DNA of 64,000 nucleotides from Iodidimonas muriae (GTDB lineage: Bacteria > Pseudomonadota > Alphaproteobacteria > Sphingomonadales > Rhodothalassiaceae), in contig NZ_BMOV01000003.1 in NCBI RefSeq assembly GCF_014647255.1, positions 124,001 through 188,000 of the forward strand, read 5' to 3'. The number at the start of each line of letters is the position of its first letter. The stretch's first letter is position 1. The notes beneath the pieces were generated by a model, which was not told the DNA's origin, made no database searches, and worked only from the letters and a program-made list of their open reading frames with translations. Positions 9,070-17,480 of the stretch are shown here, piece by piece. The position numbers and the translations under genes are program-made.

Positions 9070-11234
9070 TGCTGCTTGGGAATTCGGGTGCGAAGCTGAA
9101 CCGGATCAGACAAGGAGCGGTTGATCTCGTCCGTCAGATAATCGACGAACCGCTCGCGGTCCTCGGATCCCCGGATGATATAGGCGGTGATGATCACCAA
9201 CAGCTCCGTTCGTTCGATATTCAGAGAATCCACACTGAACAGGCTGCCAAGCCAGGGAATGTCTTTCAGTAACGGAATACCCGTATCGCCGCGGGTGATG
9301 CTTTCCCGGATCAAACCGCCCAAAACGGCTGTGCCGCCATCATCAAGGGTCAATTGGGTGCTCAAATTCCGGTTGGAAATGATCGGGCTGGCAATGGCCG
9401 TATTGGGATTGGGTAAAGCGCTGGACACTTCCTGGGTGATGGTCAGATCCACCCGTCCGGTGCTGTACACCACCGGCTCGATATTGAGCAAAACACCGGT
9501 GGAGCGAAATTGCACCGACTGCAACACATCGCGGGAGCCATCACCGCTTTGCTGGTCGGCTGCAGCCTGCGTGGTGATCACCGGAACATCCGACCCCACC
9601 TGAATATTCGCTGCGCCGCCTGAGCGGGCCACCAAGCGCGGCGTGGACAGCACATTCACCTGCTGGTTTTGCGCAAAAGCATTCAAGGCTGCCGACACAT
9701 CGCCGCTGACAAAGCCGAGATTGAACCCGGACCCGGCAAGCCCCAAGCCGCCATCGGTACCAAAATTCACATCGGCGCCATTCGTCCCGATGGAATCCAC
9801 AAAAAATTCAACGCCATAGCGCGTGTCGTCGGTCAATGTGACCTCGGCCACGGTCACTTCAATCAGCACTTCCGGCGTTGGCTGATCCAGCCGCTGCAGC
9901 AATTGCAGCAGCCTTTGATAATCACTGGCGGAACCAGAGAAAATCAGCCGGTTGCCCTGCGGGTCCACCACCAGACTGCTGGAATTGGAGGACCGCCCCC
10001 CCGTCCGGTTCTGGTTATTTGGACCAGCGGCACCGGGTGGCGGAATGTCGTCCGATGCACGCAGCCGGGTATTGTCCAGCACCGCATTGGCTGTTTCGGC
10101 GATCAATGTGGCATCAGCATTTTGCACATCATAAACAAAGATCTGATCCACATCGCCCTTTTCCGCAGGCTGATCGAGAACATTCAGCCAGTAAAGCACC
10201 CGGCTGCGGGCCTCTTCTTCCTTCACGAAAATCATCAGGCTATTGGAAAAAGGAACCGGCACCAGATGAATGGGGAGAATTTGCCGGTTTCCGTTCGAGG
10301 CCTGCCAGCCTTCAGACTGCAAAATGGTCTGCAATTGGGTGGCCAACTCATCGACTTGCCAGAAAATCGGCTTGAATTGCAGCACTTCGGAATCGGCAAA
10401 AGCCAGATCGTCCATGGTTTCGATAATATCGAGCGCCGCATCCACATCTTCGGGCAGCCCCGACAAAATCACCGATCCTGTGGCGCTGTCATTGGTCACT
10501 TCCAAGGCGCCGCCACGGGGAAAGGCCTGCAACAAAAGATTGCGCATATTGTTGGAATCGATGGCCTTCAGCTGCACAAACTGCACCACCGGACGCAAAG
10601 CCGCCGGGGTGCCCGGCCGGCTGCGAGAGCGAATGAAGCTGGGCCGTCTTTGCCGCGCACTGCTTTCGCCAATAACCACATAAAGCCCATGCTGGGCGCT
10701 GACACGGATGCCATAATCCTTCAGGGCCAAAGACACGAGGCTCAGAAAATCCGGAGCTGGGATCTCTCCCGAAGACCGCAATTGGATCACATCTTTACGC
10801 GATGCCACCTCGGGGCCGGTGGAATAGGGAACTTTCAAGATTTCGCCAAACACCACATCGATAAAGGCGGGCAAAGACAAAGGCGGCACAGAGGCATCCA
10901 CCAGCCCATCGGGAATGGGCGGTGCCTGACCATCCTCTTCGGCGCGGCGGTCTGCGGCCTTGACCGACGGCACAGTATCGCGGCGCAAACGATCTTCGAA
11001 AGGTTTTTTCAGGCGCGGCGCATCATCGGCTCCGCTGCCGATCCGCGCATCTTCCGCCGCCTTCACTTCTGGCCGCTGGACCTGTTTCCCCAAGGTGTTT
11101 TCATTCACCTTCAGGTCGTCCTGTTTGTTTAATGTGCTACAGCTCGACAACAGCAAGCCAAATGCCACCGCTGTTGAAACAACCCGCATCCGCCCCCAAG
11201 GCGCTCCGGCACGTTCCCCCTCGTACGAGATCAT
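9066..11234 (-). CDS. gspD: type II secretion system outer-membrane secretin GspD
   Basis: Forms the multimeric outer-membrane gate for folded exoproteins; up to 722 residues. An N-terminal hydrophobic stretch ends in a lipobox, LLLSSC, so it is probably a lipoprotein. Periplasmic N domains follow, with Pro/Arg-rich and Ser/Asn-rich insertions (for example GPNNQNRTGGRSSNSSS). The C-terminal secretin domain (about 450-690) has VLSTPRLVARSGGAANIQVG, the VPVITTQ motif and GGLIRESITRGDTGIPLLKD with IPWLGSLFS. The ATG at 11234 has a weak ribosome site; the Met at 11189 (MRVVSTAVAFG) gives a more standard signal peptide and may be the true start. A 144-bp gap separates it from the upstream gspN/C-like gene. 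Confidence 0.92.
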   Translation of the reverse strand: MISYEGERAGAPWGRMRVVSTAVAFGLLLSSCSTLNKQDDLKVNENTLGKQVQRPEVKAAEDARIGSGADDAPRLKKPFEDRLRRDTVPSVKAADRRAEEDGQAPPIPDGLVDASVPPLSLPAFIDVVFGEILKVPYSTGPEVASRKDVIQLRSSGEIPAPDFLSLVSLALKDYGIRVSAQHGLYVVIGESSARQRRPSFIRSRSRPGTPAALRPVVQFVQLKAIDSNNMRNLLLQAFPRGGALEVTNDSATGSVILSGLPEDVDAALDIIETMDDLAFADSEVLQFKPIFWQVDELATQLQTILQSEGWQASNGNRQILPIHLVPVPFSNSLMIFVKEEEARSRVLYWLNVLDQPAEKGDVDQIFVYDVQNADATLIAETANAVLDNTRLRASDDIPPPGAAGPNNQNRTGGRSSNSSSLVVDPQGNRLIFSGSASDYQRLLQLLQRLDQPTPEVLIEVTVAEVTLTDDTRYGVEFFVDSIGTNGADVNFGTDGGLGLAGSGFNLGFVSGDVSAALNAFAQNQQVNVLSTPRLVARSGGAANIQVGSDVPVITTQAAADQQSGDGSRDVLQSVQFRSTGVLLNIEPVVYSTGRVDLTITQEVSSALPNPNTAIASPIISNRNLSTQLTLDDGGTAVLGGLIRESITRGDTGIPLLKDIPWLGSLFSVDSLNIERTELLVIITAYIIRGSEDRERFVDYLTDEINRSLSDPVQLRTRIPKQQ

Positions 11235-11378
11235 AGAAAAACACCACGCATTGCAGGCACCAAAAAGCCCCCTTCAACAAGGGAAGGCCGGAAAAAAATC
11301 GAATCAGAACAGAGCATATCTTGTGCGTTCATTATGGTCACATCACGCGAGGGACGATAGGGCGCGGCACAGGCAGGG

Positions 11379-11942
11379 TCAATGTTTCTCGACCCCTTTC
11401 AAAAAGGCCGCATCGGGGATTTTAACAAATACCGGAAGATGCTGTACGGGATCGTCTTTATAGCGCACCTCGATGCCATCAAGCGTGATCGAAACGATCT
11501 CCCACCCTTCTTCCGGACTGGTATTTTCAGACCACCCGGCAACACGGCCATCGGCATGGCGCAGATAGATCATCGGCGTCCGGTCAACCAAGGCTGCGGC
11601 AATGATATCGGGAAACGGTTTTTTTTCAGGTCCGGACAGACGCCCATCAGCGCCTTCCGCTCCCCCCGCGGCACGGCCAGCCTTCGCCGCATAGTCTTCT
11701 TCGGGAACAGTCCCGAAAGCACCGTCTTTGAGCAGCAAATGGGTCAGGCTATAAAGATCATGGCCCGCCACAGCCAGCATCACCGCAGAGGGGGGCACGG
11801 GAGGCTGCCACGAGGATGCGGACACCATGTCGCGCCGATGGGCTGTTTGCGATGCCAGAAATGTTCCGGCCCCCACAATCACCCCCGCCAAAAACAAAAG
11901 TCCGGCCAAAGCAAGGAGACCGCGCAAACGCTCAACCGGCAT
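11379..11942 (-). CDS. GspN/GspC-like inner-membrane T2SS protein
   Basis: A 187-residue protein with one N-terminal membrane segment (LLALAGLLFLAGVIVGAGTF, residues 9-28) and a periplasmic remainder. The second half, with IIAAALVDRTPMIYLRH, DGRVAGWSENTS and IVSITLDGIEVRYKDD, reads like the HR domain of GspC, the link between inner-membrane platform and secretin. In Xanthomonas xps clusters the gene between gspM and gspD is xpsN, which has a GspC-like role; the order here is the same, gspM, this gene, gspD. There is no PDZ domain. It overlaps gspM by 11 bp. The family call is inference from topology, pattern and position. Confidence 0.6.
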   Translation of the reverse strand: MPVERLRGLLALAGLLFLAGVIVGAGTFLASQTAHRRDMVSASSWQPPVPPSAVMLAVAGHDLYSLTHLLLKDGAFGTVPEEDYAAKAGRAAGGAEGADGRLSGPEKKPFPDIIAAALVDRTPMIYLRHADGRVAGWSENTSPEEGWEIVSITLDGIEVRYKDDPVQHLPVFVKIPDAAFLKGVEKH

Positions 11943-12588
11943 ATGCCTGCCTTTCCGCTACGCCGTTAAAGGCGGCTTTTTTGGGCGCAGCAAGGGCAGA
12001 AGAGGCCGCTGTTGCCGCAGGCTGGTCCTGAGCGGATTGGGCCTGAAATGGCGCAAATCCCGAAAGCCGGACATTGGATCTGCGTTTGGAGAAATTGGCA
12101 TTCACATCGCCGGGAATCAGACGCGGTTGATGCAGCGCCATAGAAACCAGCACCATCACAATGGTCGCCTGATCGCCGCGTGCGGTCAGATCAAAGCGCA
12201 GACCACTTTGGCCATCAACGGTCAACACATCGGGGCTTACCTTGATATTGGATGCCTGCGCCCCAAGACCATTCACCAGCGCTTCCAATTCCCCTTGCAC
12301 CATGGCGGCGGCGATACCCGGTGTCGGGGCGACCCACTGGCCTTTTTGCCAATCGGCCAAAGCCCCACGCGCCTGCTTTGCCCGTGAAGCCCAAAGAGTG
12401 CCATCATCCAGCCCCCGCAAGGAAAGTGCTTGCGACTGTGCGGCTTGTGCGCGACCGCTAGCCATCTGTGCCTGATCCTGCACCTGCAAATAAATCCAGA
12501 ACAGCAAAAGACAGCCCAGCACCTTCAATCCCAGAAGCGTGCGGTCATTGCTTTGCTGCTTAAACCAGGATTTCCAGTCGGTCATCAT
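11932..12588 (-). CDS. gspM: type II secretion protein GspM-like
   Basis: About 218 residues, with a short cytoplasmic tail MMTDWKSWFKQQSNDRTLLG, one membrane helix (LKVLGCLLLFWIYLQVQ) and a periplasmic helical plus ferredoxin-like region. This is the layout of GspM, which pairs with GspL at the inner-membrane platform; WKxWFxQxSxRxxxxL is typical of GspM N-termini. An Ala/Gln-rich C-terminal tail follows the domain. I chose the ATG pair at 12588/12585 because AAGAGAAG lies directly before it, although the frame runs up to 12663. It leads the minus-strand T2SS operon and faces the plus-strand gspJKL operon. Confidence 0.75.
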   Translation of the reverse strand: MMTDWKSWFKQQSNDRTLLGLKVLGCLLLFWIYLQVQDQAQMASGRAQAAQSQALSLRGLDDGTLWASRAKQARGALADWQKGQWVAPTPGIAAAMVQGELEALVNGLGAQASNIKVSPDVLTVDGQSGLRFDLTARGDQATIVMVLVSMALHQPRLIPGDVNANFSKRRSNVRLSGFAPFQAQSAQDQPAATAASSALAAPKKAAFNGVAERQAYAG

Positions 12589-13056
12589 CTTCTCTTTAGA
12601 AAGCCACAGTCTGTCTGCTGCCCATATGGCAAATCGGATAATGCAAAAGGTCCAAAGACGCACCTAATCGTAGCCAGCCTTTTATTGCAAGCACCATGGC
12701 GCAATGATAAATTCTGGATATGAAGGAAACCTTATAAAGGGAACCATCCATAAGCGCCATCCTGATGATCGCCCCATTCAGGACCATCCATCAGTACTGG
12801 CGCATATCATGCAAACTGGCGTATACCACGCGAAAAGCGCATAAAAAACCCTGCGCCAGCCAACCGGAAGCGATAGGGCTTGCGACCTTGAAGTCACTGT
12901 GATTACCTATAAAATCACATAAGGTATTAAAGATATCCTCGATGATTTTTATGGATCCGGCCCAGAGCGCGACGCACTAAAAAAAACGACTCGCAGACGC
13001 ATCTACGAGCCGTTTTTAGCGTGCAAGACACACACACTTCAATTAAGCGAAGTGGG
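12589..13056. promoter_or_regulatory. divergent spacer between the two T2SS operons
   Basis: About 470 bp without a supported gene, between gspM (minus) and gspJ (plus), more AT-rich than its neighbours. It should carry promoters for both operons, though I could not pick -35/-10 boxes with confidence. An imperfect inverted repeat, AAAAACGACTCG at 12982-12993 and CGAGCCGTTTTT at 13006-13017 (one mismatch), could form a hairpin with a U-rich 3' side just before gspJ. Confidence 0.4.
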
Positions 13057-13773
13057 ATGTTTTTATGGGTCGGACACACGAGGACCATCCACAAGTTACG
13101 AGAAAGTCCGTTGGAACGCAAGGTAGAAAGTGGCTCAGGACAAGGGACACAGGCTGGCTTCAGCCTGATGGAAATTATTGTCACACTGGCGCTGCTATCG
13201 CTGATTTCTACCATTTTATTTCAATCAGTTGTCACCCAATGGTCAAATATGCAACGGGTGTCTGCCGCCTTTGATCGCGCCCAAAGCCTGCCTTTGCGTG
13301 CGGCACTTTTTCGTGATGTGGCCCGTGAACTGGTGCCCGCATGGCCCAACAGCCCGGAACGCGTTTTCAATGGCGATGGGTCCGGCTTTGAAGGCATGAC
13401 CTTACGTCCGTTATCTGCCGGAAACCGCAAGCTCACCGCGATAGAGATCGCGCTGGAAAACGACAGCACCCCGCAAAGACTGGTGATCGACACGGGCGAC
13501 GGGCAACAAACGCTGGTCGAAGGCATCGAAAATGGCCAATTCGACTATTTCGGAATGGATGGCCAATGGCATGAGGCATGGCCGCCAAAAGCCAATCCGG
13601 GAAACGGCTTTTTCCAGGATCAGGCGTTCTTTCAGACACCGGCCCTGCCCGAAGCCATCCGCCTGCGTTTCCAGATAAGCGGCACTCCGGCCTTGTGGGT
13701 CGTCCCCCTTGAGAACCGCCACAGGCTCCCCTTTCGCCTTGAAGGCTCTTCTGCCAGTGGAGAGCTCTTTTGA
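13057..13773 (+). CDS. gspJ: type II secretion minor pseudopilin GspJ-like
   Basis: Pseudopilin of about 238 residues with the prepilin peptidase motif G|FSLMEIIVTLALLSLISTIL and the expected Glu at +5. The large C-terminal domain (about 190 residues) with RLRFQISGTPALWVVPLENR near the end fits GspJ, the biggest of the I/J/H set. The start is uncertain: GTG 13021, ATG 13057 and TTG 13111 are in frame. TTG 13111 would give a usual 16-residue basic leader (MERKVESGSGQGTQAG) with GAGAAAG upstream. It is followed by gspK on a TTGA overlap, so J and K are translationally coupled. Confidence 0.75.
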   Translation: MFLWVGHTRTIHKLRESPLERKVESGSGQGTQAGFSLMEIIVTLALLSLISTILFQSVVTQWSNMQRVSAAFDRAQSLPLRAALFRDVARELVPAWPNSPERVFNGDGSGFEGMTLRPLSAGNRKLTAIEIALENDSTPQRLVIDTGDGQQTLVEGIENGQFDYFGMDGQWHEAWPPKANPGNGFFQDQAFFQTPALPEAIRLRFQISGTPALWVVPLENRHRLPFRLEGSSASGELF

Positions 13774-14780
13774 CAGTGGATCAAAGCCAAAAGCCCCCGC
13801 GTGAAAGATCTGCGGGCATCGTTTTGCCGATGGTGTTGGTGTTTGTTCTGGTCTTTGCCGCCATCGCCATGATCGGGGTCCGCGCCTCCCGCTCCGGACA
13901 GGCTCTTGTCTTGATGCAGCAACAAGACATTGCTGCCGAGCGGGCGCTTATGACCACCGAATCCCGCACCTTGTTTCTCTGGCTGACGGCGCAACCGCTT
14001 TTGGGGGGAATCACCTTATCCGAGGATGCAAAATTCAACGCCCTGAGCCTGCAAGACGGATTAAAGGCCCCGTCGGACGATAGCAATTTCTGGTCGGCGC
14101 GCGGCGGTATGCGTCTGGATAGCACCGGCATTGTGGTGCGTTATCAAGATACGGGCGGGCTGATTTCCCTCAATTCCAATATTGAACCGGAAATCCGGGT
14201 GCTGCTGGAAGCTTTTGACCAAAGCGGCAATGACGCCGCCCGTTTGGAAGCCCGCCTTCTTGATTATACAGATGCCAATAACAACCGCCGTTTTCTTGGG
14301 GCCGAAGCCCCCGCCTATCGCTTGCTCAACCGCCCTGCCCCCAGCCAATCGCCCCTGCGCAGTGCCATGGAAGCGCAAAATATTCTAGGCTGGGATGAAG
14401 TGCCTGTTCTCTGGCATAATGAACGGCTAATAACGGTGACCACAACAGATACCCGTTCCATCGGGCTTGTCACCGGGCTCATCGCACCGGAAGTGCGTGC
14501 CTTGTTGACAGACAAAGTGATCGAGGAGGAATTAAACGAAAGCAGCACCATGTTCGGACGACGACAGGCCAGTCCCACAGCCCGGGCACGGTTTAGTTTT
14601 TACGCCCCCGTCACCGGTCCATCGGGGGCACGCCTTATTGAACGCATCATCGAGGTGGAGCGTCGGGCCATTGCACCGGACCGACCTTTTTACCGTTTTT
14701 TCATCGGCGAGCGCCGACAGCCGCAGGATTACAATGACGCTTCGACAATCACTGAACCACTTATTCCGTCCGGCACTTGA
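13770..14780 (+). CDS. gspK: type II secretion minor pseudopilin GspK
   Basis: The largest minor pseudopilin, 336 residues, which caps the pseudopilus. The N-terminus has a basic leader and hydrophobic stem (GIVLPMVLVFVLVFAAIAMI) that lacks the Glu at +5, as is usual for GspK. The inserted alpha domain shows the GspK pattern DTGGLISLNS and DYTDANNNRRFLGAEAPAY (near residues 128-190). It starts at a TTG overlapping the gspJ stop. Its 3' end overlaps the start of gspL by 47 bp in another frame, which is long for a coupled pair. Confidence 0.82.
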   Translation: MTVDQSQKPPRERSAGIVLPMVLVFVLVFAAIAMIGVRASRSGQALVLMQQQDIAAERALMTTESRTLFLWLTAQPLLGGITLSEDAKFNALSLQDGLKAPSDDSNFWSARGGMRLDSTGIVVRYQDTGGLISLNSNIEPEIRVLLEAFDQSGNDAARLEARLLDYTDANNNRRFLGAEAPAYRLLNRPAPSQSPLRSAMEAQNILGWDEVPVLWHNERLITVTTTDTRSIGLVTGLIAPEVRALLTDKVIEEELNESSTMFGRRQASPTARARFSFYAPVTGPSGARLIERIIEVERRAIAPDRPFYRFFIGERRQPQDYNDASTITEPLIPSGT

Positions 14781-15843
14781 AGCCTTGCACGAAGACGGTC
14801 GCGTCACAGCCCTGCAAAGCGGTGGTTTTTTTGGCGGGTCTGTGCTGGTCTTGCCGCGTGCATGGTGCCGCCATCAATTTTTCCCCGGCGATTTCCAGAA
14901 CACCAAGGCCTTGCAAGCGCTGCAATTAAAGGTGCAATTCAACACCCCTTTCAAAAATCCCGGGCTGTATCTGCGCGCAGGCACATCGGGGGCCAGCGTC
15001 TGGACATGGGATCAAGATACGGTTTTCGCGCATATCCCCCCGAAATCCGGCAAAAGGCTGATCCCGGAAAGCGCCTTGTTTCCCGCCATCAATGCGCCGG
15101 ACAGCCAGATAAGAAAGCTCGCATGCCTCAGCGGGGTTGAAGGACAGATCTGGAAAGACGGCAGCTTGAAAACCTCCCGCTGGTGGGCGCAAGAGCCCAA
15201 TGCGCGGGATTGGCAGGCCTTTTTAAAAGCGGGCCGCTTGTCACCGGACAATCAGGAACAGCCCATAAAAACCACCAAGGCGGACATCACGACACCGCCC
15301 TTCATTGATGGGCCGCTTCTGCCTTGGCTGAAAAAAAGCATTACAGCCAATCTTGTCCCGATCGTCTTGTTGCTGTTTCTGGCCCCGTTCACCTATCAAC
15401 TGACACAATGGGGCGCCGCCCTATGGTTGGAACGGCACTATCAAGGGCAATCGGCGCAAAAGCGCCAATCGGCCCAGCCCTTATTGGCAGACCGGCGTGA
15501 TGCCCTGTCGGCCATCGGGTCCATTAACACGGCCATGTCTTTGGGCGATGAAAGCCTGTTGTTGCACGCCTTGATGGAATGGGTGCGCGTTCTGGACGGT
15601 TTCGAACTGGAAATCTCGCGGCTGCAATTTTCAGACAACAAGCTGGCGGTTTATGCCTCTGGAGAGGGCCAAAGCAAGGCCCCACAAATTGTTGAAGCAT
15701 TGGAAAACAGCCCTGTCTGGAGCGATGTCAGCCTGCAACCCTCTGTTGGCAATACGGTGATCGTGCGTGGTATCCTTCATGCCTTTACCAGCCCCGAAGC
15801 GGCCCCCAAGCAGCCCACCGCCAACAGCGATCAAGGCGCATAA
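14734..15843 (+). CDS. gspL: type II secretion protein GspL-like
   Basis: About 369 residues: a cytoplasmic part of about 200 residues, one membrane helix (LVPIVLLLFLAPFTYQL, near 208-224) and a periplasmic domain of about 130 residues with the ferredoxin-like run WVRVLDGFELEISRLQFSDNKL. This matches GspL, which recruits the GspE ATPase to the platform. The cytoplasmic half is poorly conserved, so the call rests on topology, the C-terminal fold pattern and position after gspK. The ATG at 14734, with CAGGA six bases upstream, is preferred to an earlier in-frame ATG at 14638 that lies deep inside gspK. Confidence 0.7.
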   Translation: MTLRQSLNHLFRPALEALHEDGRVTALQSGGFFGGSVLVLPRAWCRHQFFPGDFQNTKALQALQLKVQFNTPFKNPGLYLRAGTSGASVWTWDQDTVFAHIPPKSGKRLIPESALFPAINAPDSQIRKLACLSGVEGQIWKDGSLKTSRWWAQEPNARDWQAFLKAGRLSPDNQEQPIKTTKADITTPPFIDGPLLPWLKKSITANLVPIVLLLFLAPFTYQLTQWGAALWLERHYQGQSAQKRQSAQPLLADRRDALSAIGSINTAMSLGDESLLLHALMEWVRVLDGFELEISRLQFSDNKLAVYASGEGQSKAPQIVEALENSPVWSDVSLQPSVGNTVIVRGILHAFTSPEAAPKQPTANSDQGA

Positions 15844-16310
15844 GCTGCTCATCACAAACGCGCTAGCCGGTTGTCATTTCTCGATAAAGTTCATAAATTC
15901 GCCCAAATTTGGTCTGATTTTTCTCCCCGTAGATGCACTGCCTTGACCGTGCCCATAAAGCCGAACAAAGAGGCAGAAAATACGAAAAGAAAAATCACGC
16001 CGGCGATCAGGGCATGATGAAGGAGAGAAAAAGGAATATCGGGCATGACCACCATCCCGGATCAACGCAACCTTGACAGGCTGCTTCATGGGGATCAAAT
16101 GTCGTGCCAGATAAAGAGAAGGAAAGGGAGGGTCGCCTGACGACCGCCGTTTCAAAGGCCGGGGCGCTATGGCCAAGATTGGCTGGCATCCTGCACTGAA
16201 CAAAATATATCAACCCGGGGCCGCTTATGCGGCATCGTGGAAACCGTCCAATTGAAAAGTCCGCTTATGCGGCAACGTCTTACCATCGGGTAGACGAGAA
16301 AGGAAGATCC
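15844..16310 (+). promoter_or_regulatory. hpnH leader with two copies of a CCGC-TTAT-GCGG dyad
   Basis: A 467-bp stretch with no supported gene. Just before hpnH the 14-mer CCGCTTATGCGGCA occurs twice, at 16221-16234 and 16261-16274, exactly 40 bp apart. Each contains a CCGC/GCGG dyad with a four-base TTAT centre. The last copy ends about 36 bp before the hpnH GTG. This could be a repeated operator or a pair of small RNA hairpins in the leader. The rest of the gap shows nothing recognisable. Confidence 0.45.
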
Positions 16311-17480
16311 GTGGCCGTTCCTATCCTGCAACAGATCCGCGTGGGGAGCTATATCCTCAAGCAAAAGCTGAAAGGCAATAAGCGCTATCCGCTTGTGCTG
16401 ATGCTGGAGCCTTTGTTCCGCTGCAATCTTGCCTGTGCCGGCTGCGGAAAGATCGATTATCCCGATCCAATTCTCAACAAACGCCTGTCCGTGCAAGACT
16501 GTCTGGATGCCGCCGATGAGTGTGGCGCCCCCATTGTTGCCATTCCCGGTGGCGAACCATTGATCCATAAGGAAATTGGTGAAGTGGTGGCCGGATTGGT
16601 CAAGCGCAAGAAATTCGTATCCTTGTGCACCAATGCACTGCTGCTTGAAAAGAAATTGCATCTGTTCAAGCCCTCGCCTTATCTGTTCTTCTCGGTCCAT
16701 CTGGATGGCCTGCAAGAAGAGCATGATAAATCGGTATGCCAAGACGGTGTCTTTGAAAAAGCCATCAAAGGCATCAAAGCGGCACAGGACAAAGGCTTTC
16801 AGGTCAATGTAAATGCCACCATTTTCGATGGTGCAAAGCCTGAGCGCGTGGCGGCCTTCCTTGATTATGCCAAGGAAATCGGTGTGGGTGTCACCATCTC
16901 GCCCGGCTATGCCTATGAACGCGCCCCCGATCAGGAGCATTTCCTCAACCGCAAGAAAACCAAGGAATTGTTCCGCGACATTCTGGCCCTGGGCAAAGGC
17001 CGCAAATGGACGCTCAACCATTCCAGCCTGTATCTGGATTTTCTGGCGGGCAATGAAAGCTACCATTGCACCCCTTGGGGCATGCCGACCCGCAATATCT
17101 TTGGCTGGCAAAAGCCGTGCTATCTGTTGGGCGAAGGCTTTGTCTCAAGCTACAAGGAATTGATGGAAACCACCGACTGGGACACCTATGGCACTGGCAA
17201 TTATGAAAAATGCGCCAACTGCATGGCCCATTGCGGTTACGAGCCAACGGCGGCCTCCGATGCCCTTGCCCATCCGTTAAAAGCGCTGATGTCAGCCCTT
17301 CGTGGTCCGCGGACCACAGGGCCGATGGCCAAAGAAATCAATATGGATAATCAACGTCCGGCCAAATACATCTTTGACAATCAGGTGCAAGACTTCATGA
17401 GCGATGTGCATGAAGACAAGGCAAAAGCATCAGCCGCGAAGGCCAAATCCGGTAAAGACGCTTTGGCCAAGACGGCCTAG
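16311..17480 (+). CDS. hpnH: adenosyl-hopene transferase HpnH (radical SAM)
   Basis: Radical SAM enzyme that joins a 5'-deoxyadenosyl group to diploptene, first step to C35 extended hopanoids that stiffen the membrane. The 389-residue protein starts MAVPILQQIRVGSYILKQKL, continues LVLMLEPLFRCNLACAGCGKID with the CxxxCxxC iron-sulfur site near residue 42, and has GGEPLIHKE near 79. A Cys-rich C-terminal segment (YEKCANCMAHCGYEPTAASDA) belongs to the DUF3463 tail of HpnH. The start is a GTG with AAAGGAAG six bases upstream; the longer ATG-started frame has no family support. The last 51 bp overlap the 3' end of the convergent hpnG gene. Confidence 0.95.
   Translation: MAVPILQQIRVGSYILKQKLKGNKRYPLVLMLEPLFRCNLACAGCGKIDYPDPILNKRLSVQDCLDAADECGAPIVAIPGGEPLIHKEIGEVVAGLVKRKKFVSLCTNALLLEKKLHLFKPSPYLFFSVHLDGLQEEHDKSVCQDGVFEKAIKGIKAAQDKGFQVNVNATIFDGAKPERVAAFLDYAKEIGVGVTISPGYAYERAPDQEHFLNRKKTKELFRDILALGKGRKWTLNHSSLYLDFLAGNESYHCTPWGMPTRNIFGWQKPCYLLGEGFVSSYKELMETTDWDTYGTGNYEKCANCMAHCGYEPTAASDALAHPLKALMSALRGPRTTGPMAKEINMDNQRPAKYIFDNQVQDFMSDVHEDKAKASAAKAKSGKDALAKTA

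Noticed and set aside
9669-11132. Long plus-strand frame opposite gspD (487 codons)
   Set aside because: It is the antisense shadow of the secretin gene, His/Gln/Arg-rich with no domain, as are the other long frames opposite polA, tkt and pgk.
16167-17111. 314-codon minus-strand frame opposite hpnH
   Set aside because: The plus-strand frame has full radical SAM and HpnH motifs; the antisense frame resembles nothing and begins inside the gene.
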